A DNA stretch of 64,000 nucleotides from Trichomonas vaginalis G3 (taxonomy: Eukaryota; Parabasalia; Trichomonadida; Trichomonadidae). A model generated the notes under the pieces. It did no database searches. It saw only the letters and a list, made by a program, of their open reading frames with translations, and was not told the origin of the DNA. Positions within the stretch are counted from its first letter, which is position 1. Each line of letters begins with the position of its first letter. The DNA is taken from assembly GCF_026262505.1 (NCBI RefSeq), contig NC_067208.1, positions 4,721,962-4,785,961 of the forward strand, given 5' to 3'. Below, piece after piece: positions 37,884-48,516 of the stretch. The position numbers were made by a program, and so were the translations under genes.

Positions 37884-40800
37884 TCAATACTTTGATTGAA
37901 TAAAAATATCTTTGATATGAGTGAAATCTTCGAAATCACTAAAATACTGTTCAAATGACTTGATTCTTTCGAGGAAATCTTCTTTGTCTTTGCTAATAAA
38001 AGAAACAATTGTCAAACAATCATTTAAAATAGATTTGAATGAAATAATTGTTTCCGAATTTTCATTTTCTGGAATATTCAAATAAACATTTTCTCTGATT
38101 TCTAATGAATTTTCTTCTTTCTCGTCACTGAAATATGCTGAATTATTATTAAATGAAATATTCAATTGTTTCATTTCATCATATTTCTTTTCACACATTT
38201 CAAAAACTGCTTCAATTAACTCTTCTGAAATCAAATTTTTGAATTTTTCAATTTCAAAAATTTGATTAAAAACAAATGATGAAATTAATCTAAAATCTTG
38301 TTTCCTTTGATTGATAAGACATGAAAGACTTTGTCTACAATATTTGGATGATAATTCAAGTGAGTAATCATTCATTATTGACCAAAGATTCGAAATCGAG
38401 TCTTCAAACGGGATTTCTTCAATTTTTTCTTTTTTAAGTTTAGGAATTTTGAAAATTTCAGGCCATTTCGTTTGTTTCGTGTAACAAAAATCGATTCCCA
38501 CATGATAATTAATGAAAACATCTGCAGATAACAAAATAGTTATGTAACAAATGTCAACACATGGTTGAATTAAATAATTATCTTCGCCAACTGCTAATAA
38601 TTTGCTTGTTGGATCGCAAACTATTTTTAGATTGGTTTTATGGCCTGTTTTCTCTGTTAAAAATCGGGAATTATCTTTTTCACCCAAAAAAGTGACAAAA
38701 ATTTGGAAATTTTCTTTTTCGGAATTTTCGAAACTTTCAAAATCGATTTCGAAAGGAATACAAAGCGGCAATGGTGTTGAAATGAACTTTGATGGTTCCT
38801 CCATTGATATTAATGAATCGTCAAAGGAGAATTTGTCGAATTTCGCTAGATAATTGATAATTGAAGTTTTATTATCAATAATTTCGACTTTTTCGGAGTC
38901 AAAAGCGAAGAACGGCAAAGGAGAAGTATAAATCGTCAGAGAATTCATGAAAATCATCTCTAAATTCTCATAATTTCTCTTCGGCAAAGAAGAATATTCA
39001 ATAATCTTTTGAATCAACTTTTCTGACATGTTCTGAGCGAATTCGTCGATTTCACAAAATGTTGCAAGCGATGCAAAGTAAAATGGTCTGAAAATGCTTT
39101 GATCATTTTCGAAATTTTCGAAAATATCCAGGATTAGTTTGAAATCATCTTTAAACAAAGAGATATCGAAATCTTGATGTTCTTTTACAACTGTTTTCAA
39201 GATATTTTCTGGATTTATCGAAATCTTTTCGTTATTTTCGTTATTTATGATCAAAACATTCGGTAAATGAAGTTTATCAACTGTTCCTGATATAAGCTTT
39301 CCATCCTGCATCACTTCAACCTTTTGTCCATATGTTGGAACGTTAAAATAATTATTACAAATTATTAACAGCAACAATTGGACTTGTTTCGAAGGATTCC
39401 GAAGCATATTGATGAACTCGTTGTATATTTCTTTATGCTTCAGATATCTTCTAAAGAAAATTGCAAATAAATTTGCAATATGCAGAATTCCTGCAAAATT
39501 CGACTGATCAATGCAAATGTCATGCATAAACATGGTATTGCCAATAACATTGATGCAGTAAGAAAGGAATTCTGTGCTTTTTGTGTCATATTCGAATAAC
39601 ATCTCATAAATTTCAAGACAAATCTTGATGTTTGGAGCGTATCCGGAGTAAAACACATGTTTGCAGATCTCTAAGACCTTGGAAGTGACCGGATCCAGAG
39701 TTTTACGGTTTTTAATAATCAATTTCGCCATTAAAAGGATGTCTATCAGTTGTACACGTAATTCCTTGCTGAAGTAGATATCGTTTGGCGTATTATTGAT
39801 CTGTTGTGTGAAGACATCGACCAAATTTGACATATCAACCAATTCCCAGAATCTTTCGTACTGATTGTTTATATCTCCTGCAAGTATGTCCTTCATGGAA
39901 TATATTAGTTTGCATTTCGAGTACTTCAAAAGTGGAATTGGGAATTTGATATCCAAATAAAACTTCATTATGAATTCCTGGAGCTTCTGGAGGTCAATGT
40001 AATAGAACTTGTCATAATGCTTCTGGAATATATGCTGTACATGGTCGAAAAACAGCAAATCAAGGTTGTTTTTCGTGTCAAAATGTTCCATCATTATTTT
40101 CACAACGTCTGTGATGGGGATTTCGGACTTTTTGATGAAAATTTTGGCTTCGTGGCCGCTCAGGTGACCAACTACGGAATAAAATGGCTGAGGAAGTATA
40201 GGAATTAACGAATTAGCCCTTGCCATGAAGAGATCTTTCTGATCTGGGTTGTTTTCGATCAATTCACAGAGTTTGTCGACTTTCTTCTGTATGTATTTCG
40301 GTGTTTGGCTGTAAACAATTGATTGTTTGAAGATTTGTTCCAAAATATTTTTGAAACAATCAGGAATTTGGTGGTTAAACGTGTATTTTCCATCAGCAAA
40401 CTCATTAAGCTGGATGTTCTTTGAGATAATGAAGTGTTTTGACCTTAATTGGTTCGCTGCGATCATAAAAGCAGAAAATTTGAACTCAAAGATCAGTTTG
40501 TTGAGCATCTTGCAGTTTCCATCATCTATATATTTGGTCAAGGCGCTGGAAAGTCCAAAAAGATTAAATGACAGCTTATAAAATTCTAAAAACCTCTTAG
40601 CAAGATGCGATAGACAGGCAACGAACTTCTCAATAAGTATTGTGATGATAGTGTTCTGGAAATCATTCGTTTCTGTGAAAGTTTGCAGCAATCTTGTTGA
40701 AAATTCTTGCAAAAGCATATTAATTAGAACAGGATCCTGCGAACAGCAAGCATGAGCTTGTATAGAATACAATATACCGTAGATAAAGTCCGGAATTTTC

Positions 40801-42596
40801 AAATCATATGAGAAAATAAAATTAACAAAAACAGAGAGTTGATTTGGCTTCATAATCGAAAGGAAACTCTTAGACGTATCCATATATCTGAAAATTAAAA
40901 CATAATATTTGTCGGCAGACGATAGAATTTTCTGAAGCAAAATTTCGGAAATTCTTTTATCGGTCATAATAAAGTGGTCGAGTGAAGACAAAAATAAATA
41001 TACTATCGTCTTATGTAATTGTTTGTAATTAGTGTCTGAATAACAAGAATTCAACAAATTCAAGAGTTGAGAAGAGTATTCTTCACGAAATGTTGGTTGT
41101 GCGTAGTTTAATGGTAAGTATATCATGAACATTTGTGCTAAATTGAAATTTTTCTCTTTAATAAATTGAATTACTGTATATTCCAAACAATTTGTTCCTT
41201 TTCCAGTAAATCTGAACACTAAATCAGGTGAATTTGAGCCAATGAGCTGTTGCGTGTATGTTGATAATGCACTTGTATATATTTGGAGCTGAGATTTGTC
41301 TTTTGCAGTTGAATAATCGGATCTAAACTTTGGAATGATATAATTGATCATTGAATGTGATATGTTAGAATAATTCTTGTAGAAATTCAGTGTAGAATCC
41401 GTCAAAATCCAAATTCCTAATCTTTGTGGGTCGAAAATCATGGAATTGAACGGCATATCTGATGTTAGCAGGACATCCTTCAGATGATAGCCAGTGATAA
41501 CATTAAATATGCGGCAAACTCGAACACCATCTTGAAATAAAATGAAATTTATAAATGTGCCATTAACTGACATGGAAGCGATATTTTTTTGACTCAAAGG
41601 AAGTAACTCTGTAAAAGGAGGAATCATTTCTTGGTCATTTTTAACTAATCCGACTGAATCTTGGTAACGAATAATTAAATCATCAATAATATAAGTAGAA
41701 ATAGACGGATTATCGCCAAATCTGACGCAGTAAAACTTGTTTCCGTCCGAAATAGTTGGGGGTTCGAAATTTGCAATTAAACTCTTATTAAATACAGATG
41801 AAAAAGGGAACTTCACCTGTAGGTTGTAAAAGTGACCATTAGTAAGTTTCAGGGGTGGAAGATCCTTTGCAACGAAAACTAATACTTTTCCTTTCGTAAC
41901 AATTGAAAAAGGAACGGAAAAGACCTCGAAAGGAATAATTTTGGATGCAATTGTTTTGTCTCCTTTCACTTCCACAATCGCCAGATGCTTGTCTGGCATA
42001 CCAATGTAAAATGAGCTGTCAACAATAGCAATTGACGTAGGAACAACAGGAACAATTTCTGGTATTTCGATAGATTGTGTTGGTTCCGCTAGAATATTTG
42101 GATAAAACAAAGGAGGTTGTGGAGAATTGATTAACATTTTTGTAGCGCTTCTACAGAAATCATAATCTTCATGATTAGAGAACTTTTCTGATGAATGTAA
42201 GAAATGTGCGATTAATGAAATATCACAAAATAATGTCGAAATTAATATTTTCATTCCTAAGTGTCCTGGTGGTTCATTTAGAAGTTCATTTAGCTTGTCT
42301 CTGAATAAATCATTAAAGGCGTTAGTCTTATTATACAACTGAAAATCTTTAATTTTATTTGCGATTTCTTGAAGAGAAAAAGATTGAAAATATTCAATTA
42401 AGTCATCATGTTCGGTTGTTTTTGTATCGTCTGCTTTAAGCTTGTTTGCTCTTTTTTGAGAAACGTGTTCTACTGCTGATTTATAACATTGCTTCGAAAA
42501 ATCATCAAAATAATTCATGAATGCCTTGATTTTTGGTGGGAATACTGATGTAGTGAGTGCTTTTGGATCGGTGAACACCTCAGTTACATCATTCAT
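37884..42596 (-). CDS. Large (1570-residue) helical host protein, unidentified
   Basis: Intact frame starting MNDVTEVFTDPKALTTSVFP. Residues ~180-420 are strand-rich and look propeller-like (TSIAIVDSSFYIGMPDKHLA, AIVEVKGDK). From ~430 to ~1250 the chain is helical and repeat-like, as in large scaffold proteins. Near 1150 there is a small-barrel segment (GQKVEVMQDGKLISG). The end is helical and acidic. The mixture is reminiscent of large ubiquitin-ligase or vesicle-coat type scaffolds, but no catalytic motif (HECT, RING) is seen. It shares an 856 bp divergent promoter region with the DEAD-box gene. Function not assigned. Confidence 0.75.
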   Translation of the reverse strand: MNDVTEVFTDPKALTTSVFPPKIKAFMNYFDDFSKQCYKSAVEHVSQKRANKLKADDTKTTEHDDLIEYFQSFSLQEIANKIKDFQLYNKTNAFNDLFRDKLNELLNEPPGHLGMKILISTLFCDISLIAHFLHSSEKFSNHEDYDFCRSATKMLINSPQPPLFYPNILAEPTQSIEIPEIVPVVPTSIAIVDSSFYIGMPDKHLAIVEVKGDKTIASKIIPFEVFSVPFSIVTKGKVLVFVAKDLPPLKLTNGHFYNLQVKFPFSSVFNKSLIANFEPPTISDGNKFYCVRFGDNPSISTYIIDDLIIRYQDSVGLVKNDQEMIPPFTELLPLSQKNIASMSVNGTFINFILFQDGVRVCRIFNVITGYHLKDVLLTSDMPFNSMIFDPQRLGIWILTDSTLNFYKNYSNISHSMINYIIPKFRSDYSTAKDKSQLQIYTSALSTYTQQLIGSNSPDLVFRFTGKGTNCLEYTVIQFIKEKNFNLAQMFMIYLPLNYAQPTFREEYSSQLLNLLNSCYSDTNYKQLHKTIVYLFLSSLDHFIMTDKRISEILLQKILSSADKYYVLIFRYMDTSKSFLSIMKPNQLSVFVNFIFSYDLKIPDFIYGILYSIQAHACCSQDPVLINMLLQEFSTRLLQTFTETNDFQNTIITILIEKFVACLSHLAKRFLEFYKLSFNLFGLSSALTKYIDDGNCKMLNKLIFEFKFSAFMIAANQLRSKHFIISKNIQLNEFADGKYTFNHQIPDCFKNILEQIFKQSIVYSQTPKYIQKKVDKLCELIENNPDQKDLFMARANSLIPILPQPFYSVVGHLSGHEAKIFIKKSEIPITDVVKIMMEHFDTKNNLDLLFFDHVQHIFQKHYDKFYYIDLQKLQEFIMKFYLDIKFPIPLLKYSKCKLIYSMKDILAGDINNQYERFWELVDMSNLVDVFTQQINNTPNDIYFSKELRVQLIDILLMAKLIIKNRKTLDPVTSKVLEICKHVFYSGYAPNIKICLEIYEMLFEYDTKSTEFLSYCINVIGNTMFMHDICIDQSNFAGILHIANLFAIFFRRYLKHKEIYNEFINMLRNPSKQVQLLLLIICNNYFNVPTYGQKVEVMQDGKLISGTVDKLHLPNVLIINNENNEKISINPENILKTVVKEHQDFDISLFKDDFKLILDIFENFENDQSIFRPFYFASLATFCEIDEFAQNMSEKLIQKIIEYSSLPKRNYENLEMIFMNSLTIYTSPLPFFAFDSEKVEIIDNKTSIINYLAKFDKFSFDDSLISMEEPSKFISTPLPLCIPFEIDFESFENSEKENFQIFVTFLGEKDNSRFLTEKTGHKTNLKIVCDPTSKLLAVGEDNYLIQPCVDICYITILLSADVFINYHVGIDFCYTKQTKWPEIFKIPKLKKEKIEEIPFEDSISNLWSIMNDYSLELSSKYCRQSLSCLINQRKQDFRLISSFVFNQIFEIEKFKNLISEELIEAVFEMCEKKYDEMKQLNISFNNNSAYFSDEKEENSLEIRENVYLNIPENENSETIISFKSILNDCLTIVSFISKDKEDFLERIKSFEQYFSDFEDFTHIKDIFIQSKY

Positions 42597-43452
42597 TTCC
42601 CCAAATAATTGTTATTTGAAAAAATGACAATTTTTGAATAAAATATTTAAAAGCTTCTATGTGTATCTAATGAGATAAATCTGTTTTCGGATCAATTGAA
42701 GAGTATTTTTCTCTATGGCACTTTTTGAAATAATTTTTTTTACGAAATTTTTTCGATCTGATCAAATCACATACCAAGGTGCGGTTGATTTCAGTGAAAA
42801 AGCACCGAACAGCGTATCTCAAAGCATTCTAATACTAATATGCTATGTAATTTGTTTAATTTAGCTTTTTTCTCAAATATATTCACTTCAGTGATGTTCT
42901 ATTGAAGGATGTCTTTTCCTGTTAAAATCGCTGAGGAATGTACCTCTTGAATGAAAATATCTGCTTTATTTGAGAACAATTTTTTATTTTCTAAATATTT
43001 TTTGAAATATCACAATCTTCTATTTAATTCTATGTTTTTAAGCTGGATATGAAAAAGTAAAACTATTTGTAATATTATTTCAATATCTATTTCTTCCCTT
43101 ACCATGAAATTGAAAGAGCTTCGAAGCACTATATAAATTTGTGTATAGTAGTAACGAGAGATGATGTCCTCTTACATTAATGGATATATTTGAAGAGTCG
43201 ATTTCAAGGAAATTGACCAATATGGCCAAAATCTATCGTAATTTTCTCATTCCTGAAGATATATACCTTATAATACCCAAACTATAAGGTTTTTGTAGAA
43301 ATTTGTGGAAAAAATCCATTCTAATATTGAATTTATTAGCTACCACTGATTACCAAATGATGATAGCTAATATATCAAATTTGCACTTTTAACTTCCTCG
43401 ATGAAGTCAATGACTGAAGTGAATTTTTTATAAATTTTCAAATTTCACAAAA
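42597..43452. promoter_or_regulatory. Divergent promoter region between the 1570-residue gene and the DEAD-box gene
   Basis: 856 bp, AT-rich, with no gene. TCACA (43445-43449), a YCAYW initiator match, lies just before the ATG at 43453. No clear initiator is singled out for the minus-strand gene. Stretches with a slightly higher GC content near 42770-42960 have no recognised feature. Confidence 0.6.
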
Positions 43453-46050
43453 ATGAACTCTCAAGGTGCTGGAAGTGTTGACAACATTCGAAATTCTGGT
43501 CCAAACATGACCAATGACGGTGCCGATAGAAAAGATATGAATGACAATCAAAACCAGCAAAATCAACCAAATTCAAATTACAACGGAATGAACCAACAAT
43601 TCGGAAATGGTAATTTCGATCAAAGAGGAAACCAATACAATCAGCAAAATTCATATCAAAATCAAAGACCGTATTTTCAAGATAATAATTTTAATCCCAA
43701 TGATAGAAATCAAGGCAATTACAATAGATTTGATCAGAATGGCCCAAATGATCGTAACTATCGAGGAAATTACAACTATAATGACGGATTTGATGGCAGA
43801 AATAGAAATTATCCAAATGACAATTTTAGAGATGATTATGGCAGGAGAGATTATAACGATAGAGGAAGACCCGATGATAATTATCAAAATTCGAGATTTG
43901 GAGGAAATCAAAATCAATATAACGATTACGGAAGAAACCGACCAAACGATTACAACAGAAATAGATACGATAACGATTACATGAATGGTCCAAACCAAGG
44001 CTATGGTTATAACCAGAGGAATATGAACTTATTTGACCAAAGAAATCAGAATTTTAGAAACGATTATGGAAATCAAGGAAATTTCGGCGGAAACTTCGGC
44101 CAAAATAGAGATAATCAACCTCCATGGAATGATAATGATAGATATAATCAATATGATCAAAGAAACCAAAACTCTCGAAATTATAATTTTGGAAATCAAG
44201 GAAACTTTGGTGGAAATCAAGGTAATTTTGGTGGCAATGATTACAACCAAGGAAATGGTAATGACATGGGTAATCAAAACCAATTTGGCCAAAGAAATCA
44301 AAATGATAATTTTGGAAATCAAGGAAACTTCGGCGGAAATCAAGGAAATTTTGGCGGTAATGACTATAACCAAGGAAATGGAAATGATATGGGCAATCAG
44401 AATCAGTTTGGTCAGAGAAATCAAAATTATCAAAATGATAATTTCGGAAATCAAGGTAATTTTGGCCAAAATCAGGGTAATTTCGGTGGAAATGACTATA
44501 ACCAAGGAAATGGTAATGATACGGGTAATCAAAATCAGTTTGGCCAAAGAAATCAAAATGATAATTTCGGAAATCAAGGAAATTTTGGCCAAAATCAAGG
44601 TAATTTTGGTGGAAATCAAGGTAATTTCGGTGGAAATGATAATGGTAATTCTTACAACCAGAATTACAATGATAATTCCTCTTCTTCCAATAAGAAATCA
44701 TCTAATTTCGGTGGAGGATATTCATCAGGAGGCAGAAGCAAAGATACAACACTTCTTTGCGAAGAAATAGAAAATTCTGCTTCAGAAAGAGTTGATGGAG
44801 ATTTTCAAAGACTGAATATGTCTGTTGGACTTGTTTCTGATCAAGAATTTGAAGATTTCAAAATAAGAGAGAACATAAAAATCATTGGAGATTGTCCACA
44901 TCGATTATTCCAATTTAATCCACAAATGATGCTTCCTGAACTTTTCCAAAACGTAAGAGAGCAAAATTGGACAGAACCAACACCAATCCAGAAAATCGCA
45001 ATTCCTATTGTTATGTCTGGCATGAATCTTGTTGGAATTGCTCAAACAGGATCAGGAAAGACTGCTGCCTATTTGATTCCTGCAATTACATATGTAATTA
45101 ATCAAAATAAGAAGAGAGGACCACATGTTTTGATTATGGCAAATACAAGAGAATTAGTTAAACAAATACAAGAATTTGGTGAAATTTTGACTAAAAACAC
45201 ATCAGTAAAAGTAGCTGTTGCTTATGGAGGAGAAAACAACAGAAGGCAACAAATAAGAGATATTGCTGGCGCTGATATTATTGCTGCTGCTCCTGGAAGA
45301 TTATTAGATTTCATAAGAAATAACAACATCAAACCAGAATCAATTGGAATTGTTGTTATTGATGAAGCAGATAAAATGGTTTCAAATGATTTTGAACCTC
45401 AATGCAAAGCTGTTATATCAAGATGTCCTAAAAACATCCAAACTCTTATGTTTTCTGCGACATGGCCAGATGAAGTTCAGTTTATGGCACAAAATTATTT
45501 GGGAGAATACATCAGAGTTATTGTGAATTCAAGGGAATTAACAATTAACATTAACATCAAGCAGATGGTCATTGAAAAAGATAGGGATAGCTTAAGACAA
45601 CTCGGAGAAATAGTTGAAGGTATAAAGAGATCAAAAGGTAATGAATCATATCCGAAAATTATTATTTTCTGTAAAACAAAGAGAACTGTTGAAGAAGCAC
45701 ATGATTATCTTGCACCACATATTAAAGTTGTTTATACTCATGGTGATGTCAATCAAATTGATAGAGAAAAGGCTTTAAACGCATTCAAACATGCAAATTA
45801 TCCAATTGCAATGGTTTGCACAGCAGTTCTCAGTAGAGGTATTGATGTAAATGATATTACACATGTTGTGAACCTCGATATGCCTGATTCTATTACTGAA
45901 TACGCTCATAGAATTGGAAGGACAGGTAGAATGGACAGAACAGGAGTCGCAATCTCTCTTTTCGATAGAAGAAAGGATGATAGACTTAGATATGAACTTC
46001 GAAAGTATATGGAACAAGCTGGACAAGATATTCCAGATATTTTGCAATAA
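43453..46050 (+). CDS. DEAD-box RNA helicase with Asn/Gly/Gln-rich N-terminal domain
   Basis: 865 residues. Residues 1-~420 are almost entirely Asn, Gly, Gln, Asp, Tyr and Phe, with tandem units of the GNQGNFGGNQGNFGGN kind, a prion-like phase-separating composition. The helicase core follows: Q motif (WTEPTPIQKIAIP), motif I AQTGSGKT (about 530-537), APGRLLDF, motif II DEAD (637-640), SAT (668-670), ARG-like motif V SRGIDV and motif VI HRIGRTGR (819-826). It is closest in layout to Ded1/DDX3 or Dbp2/DDX5 types, which remodel mRNA-protein complexes. Intact, with a host-type initiator. The repeats are prone to length change. Confidence 0.95.
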   Translation: MNSQGAGSVDNIRNSGPNMTNDGADRKDMNDNQNQQNQPNSNYNGMNQQFGNGNFDQRGNQYNQQNSYQNQRPYFQDNNFNPNDRNQGNYNRFDQNGPNDRNYRGNYNYNDGFDGRNRNYPNDNFRDDYGRRDYNDRGRPDDNYQNSRFGGNQNQYNDYGRNRPNDYNRNRYDNDYMNGPNQGYGYNQRNMNLFDQRNQNFRNDYGNQGNFGGNFGQNRDNQPPWNDNDRYNQYDQRNQNSRNYNFGNQGNFGGNQGNFGGNDYNQGNGNDMGNQNQFGQRNQNDNFGNQGNFGGNQGNFGGNDYNQGNGNDMGNQNQFGQRNQNYQNDNFGNQGNFGQNQGNFGGNDYNQGNGNDTGNQNQFGQRNQNDNFGNQGNFGQNQGNFGGNQGNFGGNDNGNSYNQNYNDNSSSSNKKSSNFGGGYSSGGRSKDTTLLCEEIENSASERVDGDFQRLNMSVGLVSDQEFEDFKIRENIKIIGDCPHRLFQFNPQMMLPELFQNVREQNWTEPTPIQKIAIPIVMSGMNLVGIAQTGSGKTAAYLIPAITYVINQNKKRGPHVLIMANTRELVKQIQEFGEILTKNTSVKVAVAYGGENNRRQQIRDIAGADIIAAAPGRLLDFIRNNNIKPESIGIVVIDEADKMVSNDFEPQCKAVISRCPKNIQTLMFSATWPDEVQFMAQNYLGEYIRVIVNSRELTININIKQMVIEKDRDSLRQLGEIVEGIKRSKGNESYPKIIIFCKTKRTVEEAHDYLAPHIKVVYTHGDVNQIDREKALNAFKHANYPIAMVCTAVLSRGIDVNDITHVVNLDMPDSITEYAHRIGRTGRMDRTGVAISLFDRRKDDRLRYELRKYMEQAGQDIPDILQ

Positions 46051-46540
46051 TTTTTTATTATTATTTGTTTTATATAAATAGACTAAATATCACATATTCT
46101 TCGCGTGTATTCCTTTAAATTCACTCAAATTTTGAGATTCAGAAGCGAATATGATTTGTTTATAATAATGTTGTTCATAAAACTTTTTTTAAATATGTAT
46201 TTCTTTATAACGAAAGCTCGTTTTCATAATTTGAGATGTCAGTTATCTCATTTCGCTCAATTTTTAAGAACCAGAATGGAAAACCAGTTGATCTACAATA
46301 CAATAAAAACGGATTTGATTATGTATAAAAAAAATTTATCATCATTTTATAATATCATAGTAAGACATGATAGCAGTCAAATAAAGGCGTCGAATGGGTC
46401 AATGTCTACTGTTAGAAATGCAAAGATGTTTTCAAATGCATCACAGGTATTGGTGTTAACAATTTATGAGGACTTTTGTTCGAATACACTTAGAATGGGA
46501 GACATGACGTTCGATTTTCAAATGATGGAAATGTCTTCAA
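46051..46540. other. Intergenic region between the helicase and BTB copy 3
   Basis: AT-rich and no gene accepted. A long plus-strand frame (46105-46638) has no ATG at its start and runs into the antisense of BTB copy 3, so it is taken as chance. Confidence 0.6.
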
Positions 46541-47740
46541 CTACTTTATATTTTCATATAAATTTCCTGAAAAGTCAAAAACATCTAGAACTAAATAATC
46601 ATTATCGGAATAATTTTTGTCTGTTTGGACAAATTTGAATGATATAAATTTGTCTTCTGTATTTAAATGATATTTACGGATTTCTCCTTTAATAAGAGGT
46701 GATTTATTTACTTCATGAAGAACTTTTGTTTCTCCATTAATAGTTGTTCCTTCAATTTTCCATGTTTGAAGATGGCAGCCACTGTAACCCTTGTTATTTG
46801 GCACAGTTCTAACAATATATTCAGTGGGTTGAATTGAATAATTTTGTTTTATCTTCCATTGAACCCATGAATTAGGAATATTTTGAGTTATGAAATAATC
46901 GTCACTTCTATACTTATTAATTATGTCAATGGACTTGCTATAATCTATAGATGAAGCAGACATTTCGACATCTCCGCTTTCAAAATAATTTGTGACTAAT
47001 GTAACAATAAACTTATTTCTGTTTTTAGAGCTGTGATTCTTTATTCTCAATAGTGAATCGCCGAATGAGTTCACAATATTTTGGAAATTATTAGTATCTG
47101 TTAAGTTTTGGATGTCTTTAATTGTTTGTTCATTACAAAACTCAAAATAAATGTTTTCGATCAAAGGATAGAACTCTTTGCTTTCTTTCGTAAGGGAAAT
47201 AATGAAATTAGCAAATGAATCTTCACCATCAAGTTCAAGTTTGTCGTTGCAAAATATTCTTTGAAGAATATCAATTCCAAGTTTTTTAGAAATTGTTTTG
47301 AGTTGATCTTTGTTGATTTCATAGAAATGTGATGAAATAAAATCAATGCATTCGGAAATCTTTTCTTTTGAAGAAATATCGAAATAAAATTCAAGTAATT
47401 GAATGCAATTATTTTTGTCGATTTTCATTTGATCAATAATATGTACTTTATATAAATCTATGAGTTCTTGTATCTGAAGTGTGGTTCCAATATGAAAGAT
47501 GTCTTTCAAAATTGTTTCATCGCATTCGATTTCTGTTTTTCTGTATTGGAGAATATCTTTTAAAATATTGTATGTGTCTGGTGATTTCACTTCGGTTGTA
47601 ATATCAATTTTAGCAAAATTATTATCTAAAAGATACTGTGAGTAAAAAGCTTCCGAAATTGCAACTGCGAATGACTTTGTGAGGGCGATTTCAACATTGT
47701 TGATTGTTAAAATAACCTTGTCAAGTGCTTGATAATTATA
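46541..47740 (-). pseudogene. BTB/BACK/F5-8C protein (copy 3), 5' end cut off by Maverick B
   Basis: The frame is open from the Maverick B boundary (47740) to the stop at 46541. It begins NYQALDKVILTINNVEIALT, so the first ~17 residues of the family (compare copy 2, MVLIQLNNQVLQRINNYQ) and the start codon are missing. The rest of BTB, BACK and F5/8C domains is open. It is nearly identical to copy 2 in the central part but has its own C-terminus (LVLDVFDFSGNLYENIK). The missing 5' end should lie beyond the far end of Maverick B, outside the window. Confidence 0.85.
47735..47740. other. Presumed 6 bp target site of Maverick B
   Basis: AATTAT immediately before the AG start of Maverick B. Polintons duplicate 6 bp on insertion, so the same hexamer is expected after the far end. 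That end is outside the window, so the duplication cannot be confirmed here. Confidence 0.55.
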
Positions 47741-48033
47741 GTAGTATATGTGGATGGGTTGTGTGACTTTTTTTGTAAACGTAAGAATTCATACAATATT
47801 GAACGATTTTGTATCATTTTTTTTGACATATGAAGTAAAAAATGTATGATTCTTACGGTTTTTATTCTTACGTTTTTGAATAAATCAAGATTTAAAAAAT
47901 TTTCAAAATTGTAAGACATTTACACTCAGCCCAAACATAATGAAATAAAAAAAATAAAAAAATTTTTTAAAAAATAAACTTTAAAAATTCATGTCTTACA
48001 TTTTTGAATAATTTATTTTTTAATTCGTAAGAA
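47741..48033. repeat. Left terminal region of Maverick B
   Basis: Non-coding, starting AGTAGTATATGTGGATGGG. It contains an internal inverted pair, GTAAGAATTCATACA against TGTATGATTCTTAC (about 47780-47860), and further TTCTTACGTTTTTGAATAA-like copies near 47868 and 47996. This is presumably the terminal inverted repeat of the element; its partner lies outside the window. Confidence 0.6.
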
Positions 48034-48516
48034 ATGAGTGAATCAAAATTCGTGACTGTAAATCAATTAATGAATAAACTTTCACCAATTCTCACCCAGG
48101 TTAAACAAGTAGACGTTTATTTTGATGATTACATACAAAGTTTATTTTATAAAGGTAAGTTTAATATTAAACCTATTGCTTTTGCATTTGATGGTAAATT
48201 AATCGAAAATTCAAAAATTTGGAAATTAATTCCGGATATTGAATTTATAACAAATATTAAGGATAAATGGTTTAAACAACAAAACCACCTCACTAAAGTT
48301 CTTTGTAGATTAATGATTAAAACTGAGGAAAAAGAATTTAACGGGTTTAAATATCATCCATGTAAAATTTTAGAACTAGAAAATGAAAAACTTCAGAAAA
48401 AATTAAACGATAGACTTTCAAATGATCGTATTGAAAAAATAAATAAACTAGCAGAAGTTGCATTTAATAATGAAATATTTGATGAATATAACCTTGAACT
48501 CAGTGATGGGTTTTAA
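48034..48516 (+). CDS. Unidentified 160-residue Maverick protein
   Basis: It starts MSESKFVTVNQLMNKLSPIL after a T-rich leader ending ATTCGTAAGAA. It is an alpha/beta domain (VDVYFDDYIQSLFYKGKFNI, FAFDGKLIENSKIWKLIPD) with a helical, charged C-terminus. No family recognised. Its stop codon overlaps the stop of the convergent gene at 48513-48893 in the tetramer TTAA. It is the first gene after the terminal repeat of Maverick B. Confidence 0.55.
   Translation: MSESKFVTVNQLMNKLSPILTQVKQVDVYFDDYIQSLFYKGKFNIKPIAFAFDGKLIENSKIWKLIPDIEFITNIKDKWFKQQNHLTKVLCRLMIKTEEKEFNGFKYHPCKILELENEKLQKKLNDRLSNDRIEKINKLAEVAFNNEIFDEYNLELSDGF

Noticed and set aside
43607-44770. Several long frames on both strands over the helicase N-terminus
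   Set aside because: They are shadows of the repetitive Asn/Gly/Gln-coding DNA; only the helicase frame has a proper start and domains.
46105-46638. 177-codon plus-strand frame after the DEAD-box gene
   Set aside because: It has no ATG start, no recognisable domain, and overlaps the antisense of the BTB copy 3 gene.
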